Positions 8,645 through 18,030 of a stretch of 51,352 nucleotides of DNA are shown in pieces. This DNA comes from Prevotella sp. (lineage in GTDB: Bacteria; Bacteroidota; Bacteroidia; Bacteroidales; Bacteroidaceae). A program made the position numbers and the translations under genes. The stretch spans positions 1 to 51,352 of the forward strand of contig JAEEQB010000031.1 of the NCBI GenBank assembly GCA_016285075.1. Reading direction: 5' to 3'. Under the pieces are notes generated by a model, which saw only the letters and a list, made by a program, of their open reading frames with translations, was not told where the DNA came from and ran no database searches. How positions within the stretch are numbered: the stretch's first letter is position 1; every line of letters begins with the position of its first letter.

Positions 8645-11187
8645 GTAACGAAGAAGAAAAACGCGGACTGATGGGCCGCATCTGGAAATCTTTCTGGAAA
8701 ACCGTTAAGAAAACAGGTCATTGGTATGCATGGCTCTATAAGGGTAAGCCATGGTATGTGAAGATTCTCGCTGCCATTCTTACTCTCATTTTTCTATTCT
8801 TCCTCTACTTGGGAGCTGTGGACAACAATTTCCTATGGCTCTTTGGTAAGTCACCATCCATGCAGACCATCAAGAACAAAAGGCCCTCACAGGCCTCGGA
8901 AATCTATAGTTCAGACAATGAGCAGATTGGCAAATTCTTCAGTGAGAACCGTACTCCCGTAAAGTACGAGGAGGTAAGCCCCGTCTTCTGGCATGCGCTC
9001 ATTGACACCGAGGACGAGAGATTCTATTCCCACCATGGCATCGACTATACGGCATTCATTGCTGCTCTGAAAGACTATCTGCTACATAACGATGCCCGCG
9101 GTGCTTCGACCATCACTCAGCAGTTGGCAAAGAACCTGTTCCGTACTCGTTCTGAATACTCCACAGGACTATTAGGCAATATCCCTGGGTTGAAAATGCT
9201 CATCATGAAAAGTAAGGAGTGGATTACTGCCTATAAATTGGAGTACTTCTTCACTAAGGAGGAGATTCTCACTCAATATGCCAATACTGTAGACTTCGGT
9301 TCTAATGCCTTTGGAATCAAGACGGCTGCAAAAACCTACTTCGGTATCACACCAAAGGAACTGACTGCAGAACAGTCTGCTGTTCTTGTAGGGATGCTAA
9401 AAGCCACAACCTATTACAATCCACGCATTAATCCTGACAATGCCTTGAAACGTCGTAACGTAGTGCTGGCCAACATGCTCGAACACGGAGACATCACGCA
9501 GGAAGCCTTTGATTCTCTGAAGACGACAGACATTCACCTGGACTACAGCGTAGAGAACGCCTACGACGGACAAGCCAACTATTTCCGTGAAGCAGTGGCA
9601 AACTATCTGAAAGACTGGTGTCGGGACAATGGCTACGACCTTTACACCGATGGTCTGAAAATCTACACCACACTTGATACACGTATGCAGAAATATGCAG
9701 AAGCAGCTGCCATCAAGCAGATGCGTCAGGTGCAGCGTAACTTCAATAGCCATTGGGGCACTACCAACCCTTGGCAGGATGAACGTCATCAAGAGATACG
9801 CAACTTCATAGAGGATATTGCTAAACGTCAGCCCTACTACAAGCAACTTCTTCAGAAGTTCCCCACTGAACCCGACTCTATCCTTTTCTACCTGAACAAA
9901 CCTCATAAGGTGAAGCTCTTCGATTACGAAAACGGCTTTATCGAGAAAGAGATATCCACCATGGACTCTATTCGCTATATGGTGCGTTTCATGCACTGCG
10001 GTTTCGTAGCGATGGAGCCTAATACTGGTCATGTCAAGGCGTGGGTGGGTGACATTGACTTCAAATCATGGAAGTATGACAAGGTGACTGCCATGCGTCA
10101 ACCCGGCTCTACCTTCAAGCTCTTTGTCTATACTGAGGCTATGAACCAAGGTATAACACCTTGTGACCGCCGCCGCGACTCCTACTTTGCGATGAAAGCA
10201 TGGGATCCTGCCAAGAAGAAGGAGACCACCTGGGCCCCCACCAATGCCAATGGCTATTTCACTGGCGACTCCATGACCCTGAAGAAAGCCTTTGCCCAGA
10301 GTGTCAACTCCGTTGCTGTGAAGCTCGGGCAAGAAGTGGGTATCCCCAACATTGTTCGTACAGCACATGCCATGGGAATCAACAGCAAACTTGACCCCAC
10401 GCCCTCCCTGGCTTTGGGATCCAGCGATGTCACACTCCTGGAATTGGTCAACGGCTACTCGACTGCCATCAACGATGGTAAAGCCCACGAGGCCATTCTT
10501 GTCACACGCATCCTAGACCGCGACGGGAAGGAAATATATACTGCGCCCACTACTCAGCGTCAGGCTATCCCCTATCGCAGCGCTTTCTTTGTACAGCAAC
10601 TGCTGATGGGAGGACTACGAGAACGTGGAGCTACTTCCATGAGTCTATGGGGGTATGTAGGCAAATATACCGACACGGAGTTTGGAGGCAAGACAGGTAC
10701 TTCCAACAATCACTCCGATGCTTGGTTCGTAGGTGTATCACCCAAGCTGGTGTGCGGTGCATGGGTAGGAGGCGAATACCGCAGCATTCATTTCCGTACA
10801 GGCGCATTAGGACAAGGTTCCCGGACTGCACTTCCAATTTGTGGTTACTTCCTCGACTCTGTTCTAGGCGACCCTAAATACAAACACTATCATGCCAAGT
10901 TTGAAAAGCCCAAAGATGATAGCATCTCGGACGACATGTACATGAGCTGCCAGTACAGCTATGAGCCTGTCGATTCTGATTCCATAGCCACCGACAGCCT
11001 TGTCATTCGCGAAATTGACGTACAAATGGGTGTTGATGAAAATGGCAACCCTGTTGTCCGTCACAACCAGCCTGAACCAATCGATGTGTTCCCCAACGAC
11101 GTGGGGACTGACAACGGCAACAATGGTGAAGCCACTGAACCCAAGAAAAAGAAGGCACAGCCCGAATACGAAGAAGTCTATTTCTAA
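8641..11187 (+). CDS. mrcA: class A penicillin-binding protein (PBP1A type)
   Basis: A bifunctional peptidoglycan synthase of 848 aa. A short basic cytoplasmic tail is followed by one membrane anchor (about residues 40-62). The GT51 glycosyltransferase domain shows [10 protein letters not shown] and [14 protein letters not shown]. The transpeptidase domain shows the active-site PGSTFK at about residue 488, an SVN motif and KTGTS near 684. The C-terminal tail is acidic then lysine-rich. I chose the ATG at 8641, which overlaps the miaA stop; a longer frame starts at 8590 inside miaA. Confidence 0.95.
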   Translation: MSNEEEKRGLMGRIWKSFWKTVKKTGHWYAWLYKGKPWYVKILAAILTLIFLFFLYLGAVDNNFLWLFGKSPSMQTIKNKRPSQASEIYSSDNEQIGKFFSENRTPVKYEEVSPVFWHALIDTEDERFYSHHGIDYTAFIAALKDYLLHNDARGASTITQQLAKNLFRTRSEYSTGLLGNIPGLKMLIMKSKEWITAYKLEYFFTKEEILTQYANTVDFGSNAFGIKTAAKTYFGITPKELTAEQSAVLVGMLKATTYYNPRINPDNALKRRNVVLANMLEHGDITQEAFDSLKTTDIHLDYSVENAYDGQANYFREAVANYLKDWCRDNGYDLYTDGLKIYTTLDTRMQKYAEAAAIKQMRQVQRNFNSHWGTTNPWQDERHQEIRNFIEDIAKRQPYYKQLLQKFPTEPDSILFYLNKPHKVKLFDYENGFIEKEISTMDSIRYMVRFMHCGFVAMEPNTGHVKAWVGDIDFKSWKYDKVTAMRQPGSTFKLFVYTEAMNQGITPCDRRRDSYFAMKAWDPAKKKETTWAPTNANGYFTGDSMTLKKAFAQSVNSVAVKLGQEVGIPNIVRTAHAMGINSKLDPTPSLALGSSDVTLLELVNGYSTAINDGKAHEAILVTRILDRDGKEIYTAPTTQRQAIPYRSAFFVQQLLMGGLRERGATSMSLWGYVGKYTDTEFGGKTGTSNNHSDAWFVGVSPKLVCGAWVGGEYRSIHFRTGALGQGSRTALPICGYFLDSVLGDPKYKHYHAKFEKPKDDSISDDMYMSCQYSYEPVDSDSIATDSLVIREIDVQMGVDENGNPVVRHNQPEPIDVFPNDVGTDNGNNGEATEPKKKKAQPEYEEVYF

Positions 11188-11246
11188 TATTTTTAGTTGA
11201 GTGTCAAGTGGCTCATCTACCATGCGCTGAGTGATGTGTGTTAGGT

Positions 11247-12986
11247 ATGGAACTGGATTTAGACAACAAAGAATGGCAGGATGCTCTGCAGATTGTAAAC
11301 TACACTCGCCGTTCACTTTTCCTCACGGGAAAAGCGGGTACCGGCAAGAGTACGTTCTTACGTTATGTAGCTGACAACACCAAGAAATCACATGTTATAC
11401 TAGCACCCACCGGTATTGCTGCCATCAATGCCGGTGGCTCTACTCTTCACAGTTTTTTCCGTCTTCCCTTCCATCCGCTACTGCCCAATGACACCCGATA
11501 TGACCGTCGCCACATCAAGGATACGCTCAAATATACCAGTGCCCAACGCAAGCTCATCCGTGAGGTCGAGTTAATCATCATCGATGAGATTTCCATGGTA
11601 CGTGCTGACATCATCGATTTCATCGACAAAGTACTACGTACCTACACACGTAGCTATGAGCCCTTTGGAGGAAAGCAGTTGCTGCTTGTTGGCGACATCT
11701 ACCAATTAGAGCCCGTACTGCGTGAAGAAGACCGCCAGCTTCTTCAGCCTTTCTACCCTTCCGCTTATTTTTTCAATGCCAAGGTGTGGCAACAGATGCC
11801 TATTGTCTCTATTGAACTGACGAGAGTGTATCGCCAGACAGATGATCGTTTTATCGGCATATTAGACCGCATTCGCAACAATACCGCTACAGCCTTCGAC
11901 CTCGCAGCTCTCAACGCAAGAGTATCCCCTCATACAGAACACGCTTCTGGCGAGTCAGCTGGTAATCCTTCAGAATCTCTTAAGATTACTCTTGCCGCTC
12001 GTCGTGACGTAGTCGATTATACAAATGAGCAACGCTTAGCAGCCCTTGACGGACTACCTACCACTTTTACTGGAGTCATTCAGGGAGAGTTCCCAGAATC
12101 ATCACTGCCCACTCCTATTGAACTACAAATTAAGCCTGGTGCGCAGGTTATCTTCATCAAAAACGATAAAGAGAAACGATGGGTCAATGGCACACTTGGC
12201 ACCATTATTGCCATTGATGAAGAAATGGGCGTCATCAGTATCCATAGCGACAATGGACTCGATTTTGACGTAGAAAGGGAGGTATGGGAAAACATGCGCT
12301 ATACCTTCAACGAGAAAGAACAGAAGATAGAAGAACAGCTCTTGGGCACCTATACACAGTTCCCCATCCGTCTGGCCTGGGCCATCACCGTCCACAAAAG
12401 CCAGGGACTCACCTTCTCTCAGGTAGCCATCGACTTCACGGGCGGTGTCTTTGCAGGAGGTCAGGCTTACGTTGCACTCTCCCGCTGCCGTTCCTTGGAA
12501 GGTATCACCTTGAAAGAGCCGCTGCGCCAAAGCGACATCTTCGTACGCGCTGAGGTTGTGCAGTTTGCCCAGCGTTACAATAACCCTCAGCTCATCGGGC
12601 AAGCCATGCAAGAAGGACGTGCTGACCGTGAATACCACGATGCCATCATAGCCTTCAACCAAGGTCGTTTCGACCTATTCCTGTCTTCCTTCTTCCGAGC
12701 CATCCACAGTAGGTATGATATTGAGAAACCTGTTGCACAGCGATACATACGTCGCAAACTCAACATCATCAACAGTCAGCGCCAGGAAATAGAACAGCTC
12801 AAAGAGGAGAAACGGCAAAAGGAAGAGATACTCAAGCGCCTGGCTGCCGAGTATACCATTCTTGGACGAGAGTGCGAACAGGAGCACATGAAAGATGCAG
12901 CCATCCGCAACTACGAGAAAGCTCTTGAACTCTACCCTGATGCCAGTGATGCACGGCGAAGGCTCAAAAAACTGAAAAAGAGATAA
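11247..12986 (+). CDS. PIF1/RecD-like superfamily 1 DNA helicase
   Basis: A 579-aa ATP-dependent helicase. The Walker A motif GKAGTGKS is at residues 28-35, the Walker B as IIIDEISMVRAD, and late helicase motifs as ITVHKSQGLTFSQV and YVALSRCRSLEGI. The last ~90 residues are a charged coiled coil followed by a TPR-like helix pair (NYEKALELYPDASDARR), an arrangement I associate with Bacteroidetes members. Its likely role is unwinding of DNA ends or G-quadruplexes, inferred from the family only. The start is the ATG at 11247; an earlier GTG at 11238 adds three residues. Confidence 0.9.
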   Translation: MELDLDNKEWQDALQIVNYTRRSLFLTGKAGTGKSTFLRYVADNTKKSHVILAPTGIAAINAGGSTLHSFFRLPFHPLLPNDTRYDRRHIKDTLKYTSAQRKLIREVELIIIDEISMVRADIIDFIDKVLRTYTRSYEPFGGKQLLLVGDIYQLEPVLREEDRQLLQPFYPSAYFFNAKVWQQMPIVSIELTRVYRQTDDRFIGILDRIRNNTATAFDLAALNARVSPHTEHASGESAGNPSESLKITLAARRDVVDYTNEQRLAALDGLPTTFTGVIQGEFPESSLPTPIELQIKPGAQVIFIKNDKEKRWVNGTLGTIIAIDEEMGVISIHSDNGLDFDVEREVWENMRYTFNEKEQKIEEQLLGTYTQFPIRLAWAITVHKSQGLTFSQVAIDFTGGVFAGGQAYVALSRCRSLEGITLKEPLRQSDIFVRAEVVQFAQRYNNPQLIGQAMQEGRADREYHDAIIAFNQGRFDLFLSSFFRAIHSRYDIEKPVAQRYIRRKLNIINSQRQEIEQLKEEKRQKEEILKRLAAEYTILGRECEQEHMKDAAIRNYEKALELYPDASDARRRLKKLKKR

Positions 12987-13025
12987 TAATCTTTTAATTC
13001 GTTCATCATTTCATGAGAATAGTTG

Positions 13026-13033
13026 TACCTTTG
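13026..13033 (+). promoter_or_regulatory. -7 box of recN
   Basis: TACCTTTG lies 19 bp before the recN ATG in a 66-bp gap after the helicase gene. No clear -33 TTTG was found at the right distance. Confidence 0.6.
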
Positions 13034-13052
13034 CATCCAAAATGAGAAAGCA

Positions 13053-14711
13053 ATGCTAAAACATTTATATATTAGGAATTTCACACTGATCGATGTGCTC
13101 GATATCGATCTCCATGAAGGTTTTTCAGTTATTACCGGTGAGACAGGAGCCGGCAAGAGCATTATCTTGGGAGCCATCGGCCTGTTGTTGGGACAGAGAG
13201 CCGATGGGAAGACCATCAAAACAGGTGCAGACAAATGTGTCATCGAAGCACTGTTCGACCTTAGCCGTTATCACTTGGAACCGTTCTTCAAGGATAATGA
13301 GATTGAATACGATGCTCACGACACTATCGTACGACGTGAACTGTCGTCATCGGGTAAGAGCCGTGCTTTCATCAACGACACACCTGTTTCCCTTTCGTTG
13401 CTCAAAGAGCTAGGCGAGCAGCTGGTCGACATCCATTCCCAGCACCAGAACCTTCTGCTGCAGAAACAGGACTTCCAACTCGGTGTCATCGATGTCATTG
13501 CCAATGACGAACAGCAGTTAACTGCCTATCGACAATGTTACGACAAAATGCTCGATACCAGCAGACGTCTGGCTATCATGAGCAACGATATCGAGCAGAA
13601 CCGCCAGAGAGCCGATTTCCTGCAGTTCCAGTATGAGGAACTGACTGCAGCCAATCTAGTTGAGGGGGAACTGGAGGAGTTGGAACAGAAAAGTGCCACA
13701 ATGACCCATTCCGAGGACATCAAAAGCGCACTTTATACGGCAGACAATGCCCTAACAGCCGAAGGTCAAGGCATAGTGGGACAACTACGAACAGCCTCCA
13801 CTGCACTGAAAAGCATATCCAAGGTGTATCCTGATGCAGAAGAACTATCCCAGCGCATGGAGTCCTGCTACATAGAACTGAAAGACATGGCACAGGAGGT
13901 AGGGGCACGACTGGACAACGTAGACTTCGACCCTGCCGAACTCGACACCATCAACAACCGTCTGGACCGTCTCTATGATTTGCAAAAGAAATATCATGCA
14001 GATACCATCGATGGCCTGATAAGCCAGAGAGACGAGCTGAAGAAGAAATTAGCTGCTATAGAGAACAGCGATGAAGCCTTAGAGGCGTTACAGAAGGAAT
14101 TGAAGTCGCATCAGGCAGCTTGCCAGGAACTCGCTTCAGAGCTGACTCGGCTGCGCACTCATGCTGCAGAAACCGTTGAAAAGGAGATGCTAAAGAAACT
14201 GGTTCCTTTAGGCATGCCCCATGTAAGATTCAACGTCAAAATGGAACCCGTAGAACTTAACAGCAACGGACACGACAAGGTTTCGTTCCTATTCTCCGCC
14301 AACACCTCCACCCCACTCCTGCCAATAGCCCAGGTAGCTTCCGGAGGCGAGATAGCACGTGTGATGCTCTCACTGAAAGCCATGATCAGCGGTGTGGTGA
14401 AGCTCCCCACCATCATCTTCGACGAGATAGACACTGGCGTCAGTGGAAAGATTGCCGAGCAGATGGCTTGCATGATGCAGGACATGGGCAGCCATGGACG
14501 ACAGGTAATCAGCATTACGCACCTTCCCCAGATTGCAGCCTTGGGTATTGCCCACTACAAAGTATCCAAACAAGAAACCGCACAAGGAACAATCAGTCTG
14601 ATGGAGGAACTGACTCCTGAGCAGCGCATCACAGAAATAGCCCAAATGCTCAGCGGAAGCAACATATCAGAGGCCGCTATACAGAATGCCAGACAACTGC
14701 TAAGAATTTAA
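13053..14711 (+). CDS. recN: DNA repair protein RecN
   Basis: An SMC-like ATPase that acts at double-strand breaks. The 552-aa chain has Walker A GETGAGKS at residues 29-36, two coiled-coil arms in the middle (about 150-360), the ABC signature ASGGEIARVMLSLK and Walker B PTIIFDEIDTGVSG. The ATG at 13053 starts the conserved MLKHLYIRNFTLID; the frame is open upstream to a TTG at 13023 inside the promoter. It probably has its own promoter. Confidence 0.96.
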   Translation: MLKHLYIRNFTLIDVLDIDLHEGFSVITGETGAGKSIILGAIGLLLGQRADGKTIKTGADKCVIEALFDLSRYHLEPFFKDNEIEYDAHDTIVRRELSSSGKSRAFINDTPVSLSLLKELGEQLVDIHSQHQNLLLQKQDFQLGVIDVIANDEQQLTAYRQCYDKMLDTSRRLAIMSNDIEQNRQRADFLQFQYEELTAANLVEGELEELEQKSATMTHSEDIKSALYTADNALTAEGQGIVGQLRTASTALKSISKVYPDAEELSQRMESCYIELKDMAQEVGARLDNVDFDPAELDTINNRLDRLYDLQKKYHADTIDGLISQRDELKKKLAAIENSDEALEALQKELKSHQAACQELASELTRLRTHAAETVEKEMLKKLVPLGMPHVRFNVKMEPVELNSNGHDKVSFLFSANTSTPLLPIAQVASGGEIARVMLSLKAMISGVVKLPTIIFDEIDTGVSGKIAEQMACMMQDMGSHGRQVISITHLPQIAALGIAHYKVSKQETAQGTISLMEELTPEQRITEIAQMLSGSNISEAAIQNARQLLRI

Positions 14712-14730
14712 GATAATAAACAAGAAAATC

Positions 14731-16410
14731 ATGACCATGCAAAGAAAATTCCTGATAGGTATATTCATCAGTATCTTTTGTTTTTCATTGAGCCCATTAA
14801 GTGCACAGCCATGGGTGAAGAAAGCAGCGAAGTCTGTATTCACCGTAAAGACTTTTAATGCCGATGGCACGCTGTTGGGCAGTGCCAACGGTTTCTATAT
14901 CGGTTCAAATGGCGAATCCGTCAGTAACTATGCACCGTTCAAGGGTGCTGCCACTGCCGTGGTGATAGATGCCAGCGGCAAGGAAATGCCTGTGACAGCC
15001 ATCCTTGGAGGCGACGAGACCTATGACGTTATCAAGTTCCAAGTTGATAGTAAGAAAACCACTCCCCTCACGGTCAGCACTTCCAACGCCACCACTGGCA
15101 CCAACGCCTGGATGCTACCCTATCACGAGATGAAGAACGCCATAGGCGGAACCATCCGTAAGACAGAGACATTCCGCGACAGCTATGAATATCTCACCCT
15201 GGCGCTTTCAGCACCAGACAACTGTGCTGGCAGCCCTCTGTTCAATGATGCGGGCGAGTTGATAGGTATCATGCAGCAGGCATGGCATCAGGACGACACG
15301 CTGAGCTATGCCGTGTGTGCACGTTATGCCGACTCTCTTCACATCAGCGGACTCAGCATTAATGATCCTGCCCTTCGCGCCATCGGCATCAAGAAAGCAT
15401 TGCCCAACGAACTGAGCCAAGCCTTGCTGACACTCTATGTTGCAGGAGCCTCACTCGACTCAATAGCATACGATGCCCTGATAGAGGACTTCATCGTGCA
15501 GTACCCTGATGCACCTGACGGCTACCAGTACCGTGCTCAACGTGAGGTCGATGTCCATCAGTTCGAAAAGGCAGCACACGACATGGAACAGTCCATCAAG
15601 GTGGCAGAGAAGAAAGATGAGGCCCACTTCACCTACTCGAAACTGATTTTCCAAAAGGAAATCTATATGAGCGACACTCCTTTCGACGGATGGTCGCTCG
15701 ACAAAGCCTTGGCCGAGGCTCAGGAAGCCTCGCGCATCAATCCTATGGCCATTTACCGCCACCATGAAGCCACCATCCTCTATGCACAGAAGAAGTACAG
15801 CGAAGCCTATCAGGTTTACACAACCCTCTTCAACTCCGAGATACGTAGTGCCAGCATTTTCTATGAGGCCTCACGCTGTCAGGAGATGCTTCGCGACACT
15901 ACCGCCCAGCTTTCGCTGCTTGACTCATGTATTGCCACCTTCAACCGTCCTTACCTGAAGGAAGCTGCCCCCTACCTCTTCGCCCGTTCACAGGTACGGG
16001 CAAACGCAAAAAGATATCGTGATGCAGTAAACGATTTGAACGACTACGAAAGCCTCATGCAAACCTCGGTGAATGCCAATTTCTATTATCTTCGCCATCA
16101 GGCAGAAATAGGAGGACGGCTCTTCCAGCAAGCACTCAACGACATTGATCGTGCCATTCAGATGGAGCCCGACAACACCTACTACATGGCAGAACGTGCA
16201 TCATTACAGGTACGCGTTGGACTATTGGAAGAAGCTATGGAAACAGCCCGCGAAATTATCAAGCTGGATCCACAATCGTCCGATGGTTATCTTTTCCTTG
16301 GCTTGGCACAATGTCTGAAAGGACAGAAGGCCGAAGGAGTCAAAAACCTGCAGAAAGCCAAAGAGTTGGGTGACCCGCAAGCCGATGGACTAATTGAGAA
16401 ATACAAATAA
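14731..16410 (+). CDS. secreted trypsin-like (probably inactive) protease domain with TPR repeats
   Basis: A 559-aa product. Residues 1-25 form a signal peptide ending LSAQ. About 28-205 resemble the trypsin/HtrA fold: a DETYDVIKF segment at the usual Asp position (D99) and NCAGSPLF at the usual Ser position (S168). At the place of the catalytic His the sequence is SNYAPF, so His is replaced by A68; this suggests a peptide-binding pseudo-protease. From about 225 to the end there are helical TPR-like repeats. It starts 19 bp after recN. Periplasmic location is inferred from the signal peptide; the role is unknown. Confidence 0.75.
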   Translation: MTMQRKFLIGIFISIFCFSLSPLSAQPWVKKAAKSVFTVKTFNADGTLLGSANGFYIGSNGESVSNYAPFKGAATAVVIDASGKEMPVTAILGGDETYDVIKFQVDSKKTTPLTVSTSNATTGTNAWMLPYHEMKNAIGGTIRKTETFRDSYEYLTLALSAPDNCAGSPLFNDAGELIGIMQQAWHQDDTLSYAVCARYADSLHISGLSINDPALRAIGIKKALPNELSQALLTLYVAGASLDSIAYDALIEDFIVQYPDAPDGYQYRAQREVDVHQFEKAAHDMEQSIKVAEKKDEAHFTYSKLIFQKEIYMSDTPFDGWSLDKALAEAQEASRINPMAIYRHHEATILYAQKKYSEAYQVYTTLFNSEIRSASIFYEASRCQEMLRDTTAQLSLLDSCIATFNRPYLKEAAPYLFARSQVRANAKRYRDAVNDLNDYESLMQTSVNANFYYLRHQAEIGGRLFQQALNDIDRAIQMEPDNTYYMAERASLQVRVGLLEEAMETAREIIKLDPQSSDGYLFLGLAQCLKGQKAEGVKNLQKAKELGDPQADGLIEKYK

Positions 16411-16420
16411 TGATGCGACA

Positions 16421-16464
16421 GTATCATACTAAAGGTACGATGGTATCATACTAAAGGTACGATG
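16421..16464. repeat. two tandem copies of a 22-bp repeat
   Basis: GTATCATACTAAAGGTACGA plus TG occurs twice without a gap, followed by a partial third (GTAT). It lies 10 bp after the TPR protein's stop. The 22-bp period is shared with other arrays in the window. Confidence 0.9.
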
Positions 16465-16520
16465 GTATGACTTGAAATAGGTTATAGTGTCGGAAACTGG
16501 AGGAAAAAGCAGGCATTAAA

Positions 16521-16682
16521 ACCGAATTGGTCATTTGCGTTATGATGAAAACAGTCTTTATTTTGGAACAGATGTCCTGTTGCTTTGAGTGCGCAATGGG
16601 GTTCCATTGTAATCGAAAAGCGGCGGGACAGATGACAAAAAGAAAGCTCGTCAGCGCATAACAGCCTAATGACCGGTTTGGG
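16521..16682. mobile_element. MITE-like element, copy 1 (full length)
   Basis: This ~162-bp sequence recurs almost unchanged at 27971-28133 and in truncated form at 33528-33650. Its ends are imperfect inverted repeats: the start reads ACCGAATTGGTCATTTGCG and the end, on the other strand, CCCAAACCGGTCATTAGGC. TTAA lies next to both ends, a possible target duplication. The inner core includes AATGGGGTTCCATTGTAATC and has no coding frame. It sits between the TPR protein and the zinc-ribbon gene. A mobile non-autonomous element fits best; a structured repeat RNA is the alternative. Confidence 0.75.
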
Positions 16683-16696
16683 TTAAAGAAAAGAGT

Positions 16697-16990
16697 ATGG
16701 CTTGGAAACTGAAATACCGATGTAAAGAATGTGGATATGAAGCTGAAATATACGAGGGGCGCGGCCTCTTTCGGCAGCAGATTATCCCAATGAGTTGTCC
16801 TGAATGCATGACCATCCAGAATATTGTTGTTGGTGGTATCATTGCTGACGTGGCACCATCATACAGAAGCGAGGTGGGCAGACTATGTCTGAACTGTGGA
16901 AGTGATAACATCAGAATCTGGAACAAGAAAACCTGCCCGAAGTGCCAAGGAGAAATGGAACCAACTGGAGAAAAGGAATTCTGGACGTAA
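16697..16990 (+). CDS. small zinc-ribbon protein
   Basis: A 97-aa product with four CxxC knuckles: CKEC, CPEC, CLNC and CPKC, enough to bind two zinc ions as a pair of ribbons. It has no membrane segment, so it is probably cytoplasmic. The first start is the ATG at 16697, only 14 bp after MITE-like copy 1, so the element may supply or separate its promoter. No function is recognised; nucleic-acid binding or a scaffold role would be usual for such folds. Confidence 0.7.
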   Translation: MAWKLKYRCKECGYEAEIYEGRGLFRQQIIPMSCPECMTIQNIVVGGIIADVAPSYRSEVGRLCLNCGSDNIRIWNKKTCPKCQGEMEPTGEKEFWT

Positions 16991-17012
16991 TAAAAGATGT
17001 GAAGCCCTGTGC

Positions 17013-17810
17013 TTATCGGATGTCCTGCCTTTTAAGCATTTCGTCCACAGTGATGTCCTTATGTGACTGCATAAACCGATTGACCATTCGGACATAAGGC
17101 GAATTGAATACATTCTGGTTCATGGAACGATTCACTACCCACTGGATCTTCCCCATGTGCATATCACGCTCTGTCTGACGTATCTCACCGTCATTTGGCA
17201 TAGGATAAAGAGACAGCAGGTAAAATCCCAGACAGTCGGGAACAATGTACTTACGTGTCATCATACGTCGTTGCTCCTCGGTATATCCATAGTCCTCGCG
17301 CAAATAGAGGGGATAGTCGGCTCCTAGGTATTTGTCAAGCGAAATACCTAACATCCCGTTACCAACAACAACGCTTTGGTCTAAAGACCCGATCTGGGCA
17401 TATATCTGAGGAGCCACAACGTTGGGTAAGAGACTCCGCAGACGATTGAACGATTCTGTTAATTGTATGTTGATATCATCCATGTCGGCATATTGCTGCT
17501 CAGCATCTGAGATGATGGTCTGAAGCGTAGAGTCCTGATAGAAATTCAGGAATTTCACATTAATCTCAGGTTCATTAACCCTACCTATCTTGAGCATGTC
17601 TTCAATCAAAGTACGCGTCTGTTGGGGGTATCCTGTATTCATCTGCTGCAAGGCGGAAAAATCACCTGTAGTCAGATAAAGACTCTCAATACGGTCATAA
17701 CGTTCAATAAACACTCCTTCCTCGGCTGCTTCATCCGAGGTCTTCAGCTTCCATTCGCATCCCATGCACAGTAGCAATATCAAGAATAGTGTTATGTATA
17801 ACTTATGCAC
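17013..17810 (-). CDS. gldB: GldB-like lipoprotein
   Basis: A 265-aa envelope lipoprotein. The N-terminal hydrophobic stretch ends in LCMGC, a lipobox with the lipidated Cys at position 18. The body resembles the GldB family of Bacteroidetes, named for gliding and type IX secretion, in the FLNFYQDSTLQ, QIYAQIGSLDQSVVVGNGM and LGADYPLYL segments. Many non-gliding Bacteroidales carry it too, so gliding should not be inferred. The start is a GTG; no ATG gives the signal peptide. It converges with the zinc-ribbon gene 22 bp away. Confidence 0.7.
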   Translation of the reverse strand: MHKLYITLFLILLLCMGCEWKLKTSDEAAEEGVFIERYDRIESLYLTTGDFSALQQMNTGYPQQTRTLIEDMLKIGRVNEPEINVKFLNFYQDSTLQTIISDAEQQYADMDDINIQLTESFNRLRSLLPNVVAPQIYAQIGSLDQSVVVGNGMLGISLDKYLGADYPLYLREDYGYTEEQRRMMTRKYIVPDCLGFYLLSLYPMPNDGEIRQTERDMHMGKIQWVVNRSMNQNVFNSPYVRMVNRFMQSHKDITVDEMLKRQDIR

Positions 17811-17825
17811 CTGATCAAATCATCC

Positions 17826-17842
17826 AAAGGGGCAACCCCTTT
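17826..17842 (-). promoter_or_regulatory. hairpin in the gldB-like leader
   Basis: AAAGGGG at 17826-17832 pairs with CCCCTTT at 17836-17842 across a 3-nt loop. It falls between the predicted -7 box and the GTG start, 16 bp upstream of the start, and could affect translation of this GTG-started gene. Confidence 0.5.
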
Positions 17843-17858
17843 TTGTTAAAATACGCTG

Positions 17859-17890
17859 CAAAATTACTAAAAAATATTTTGAAAACCAAA
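17859..17890 (-). promoter_or_regulatory. promoter of the gldB-like gene
   Basis: On the reverse strand TAATTTTG (17866-17859) fits the -7 consensus, and TTTG (17890-17887) lies 20 bp upstream as the -33 box. It points away from the DUF4861 gene, making a divergent promoter region. Confidence 0.7.
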
Positions 17891-17982
17891 TTTTAACCTA
17901 AAAAAGATAAAAAGAAATTGAATTTTACCCATATTATGCTACATTTTTGTGAAAAGAGACTAAGAAATCGAAGAAATATGAG

Positions 17983-17990
17983 TATCTTTG
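17983..17990 (+). promoter_or_regulatory. -7 box of the DUF4861 gene
   Basis: TATCTTTG fits TAnnTTTG and lies 40 bp before the ATG. No good -33 box is visible. Confidence 0.55.
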
Positions 17991-18030
17991 AATCCAAAAA
18001 CAGAATAATAACCATTTATTACAACAAATC

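Noticed and set aside
16521..16682. tRNA or riboswitch
   Set aside because: No cloverleaf or known aptamer core; inverted ends and multiple copies fit a mobile element better.
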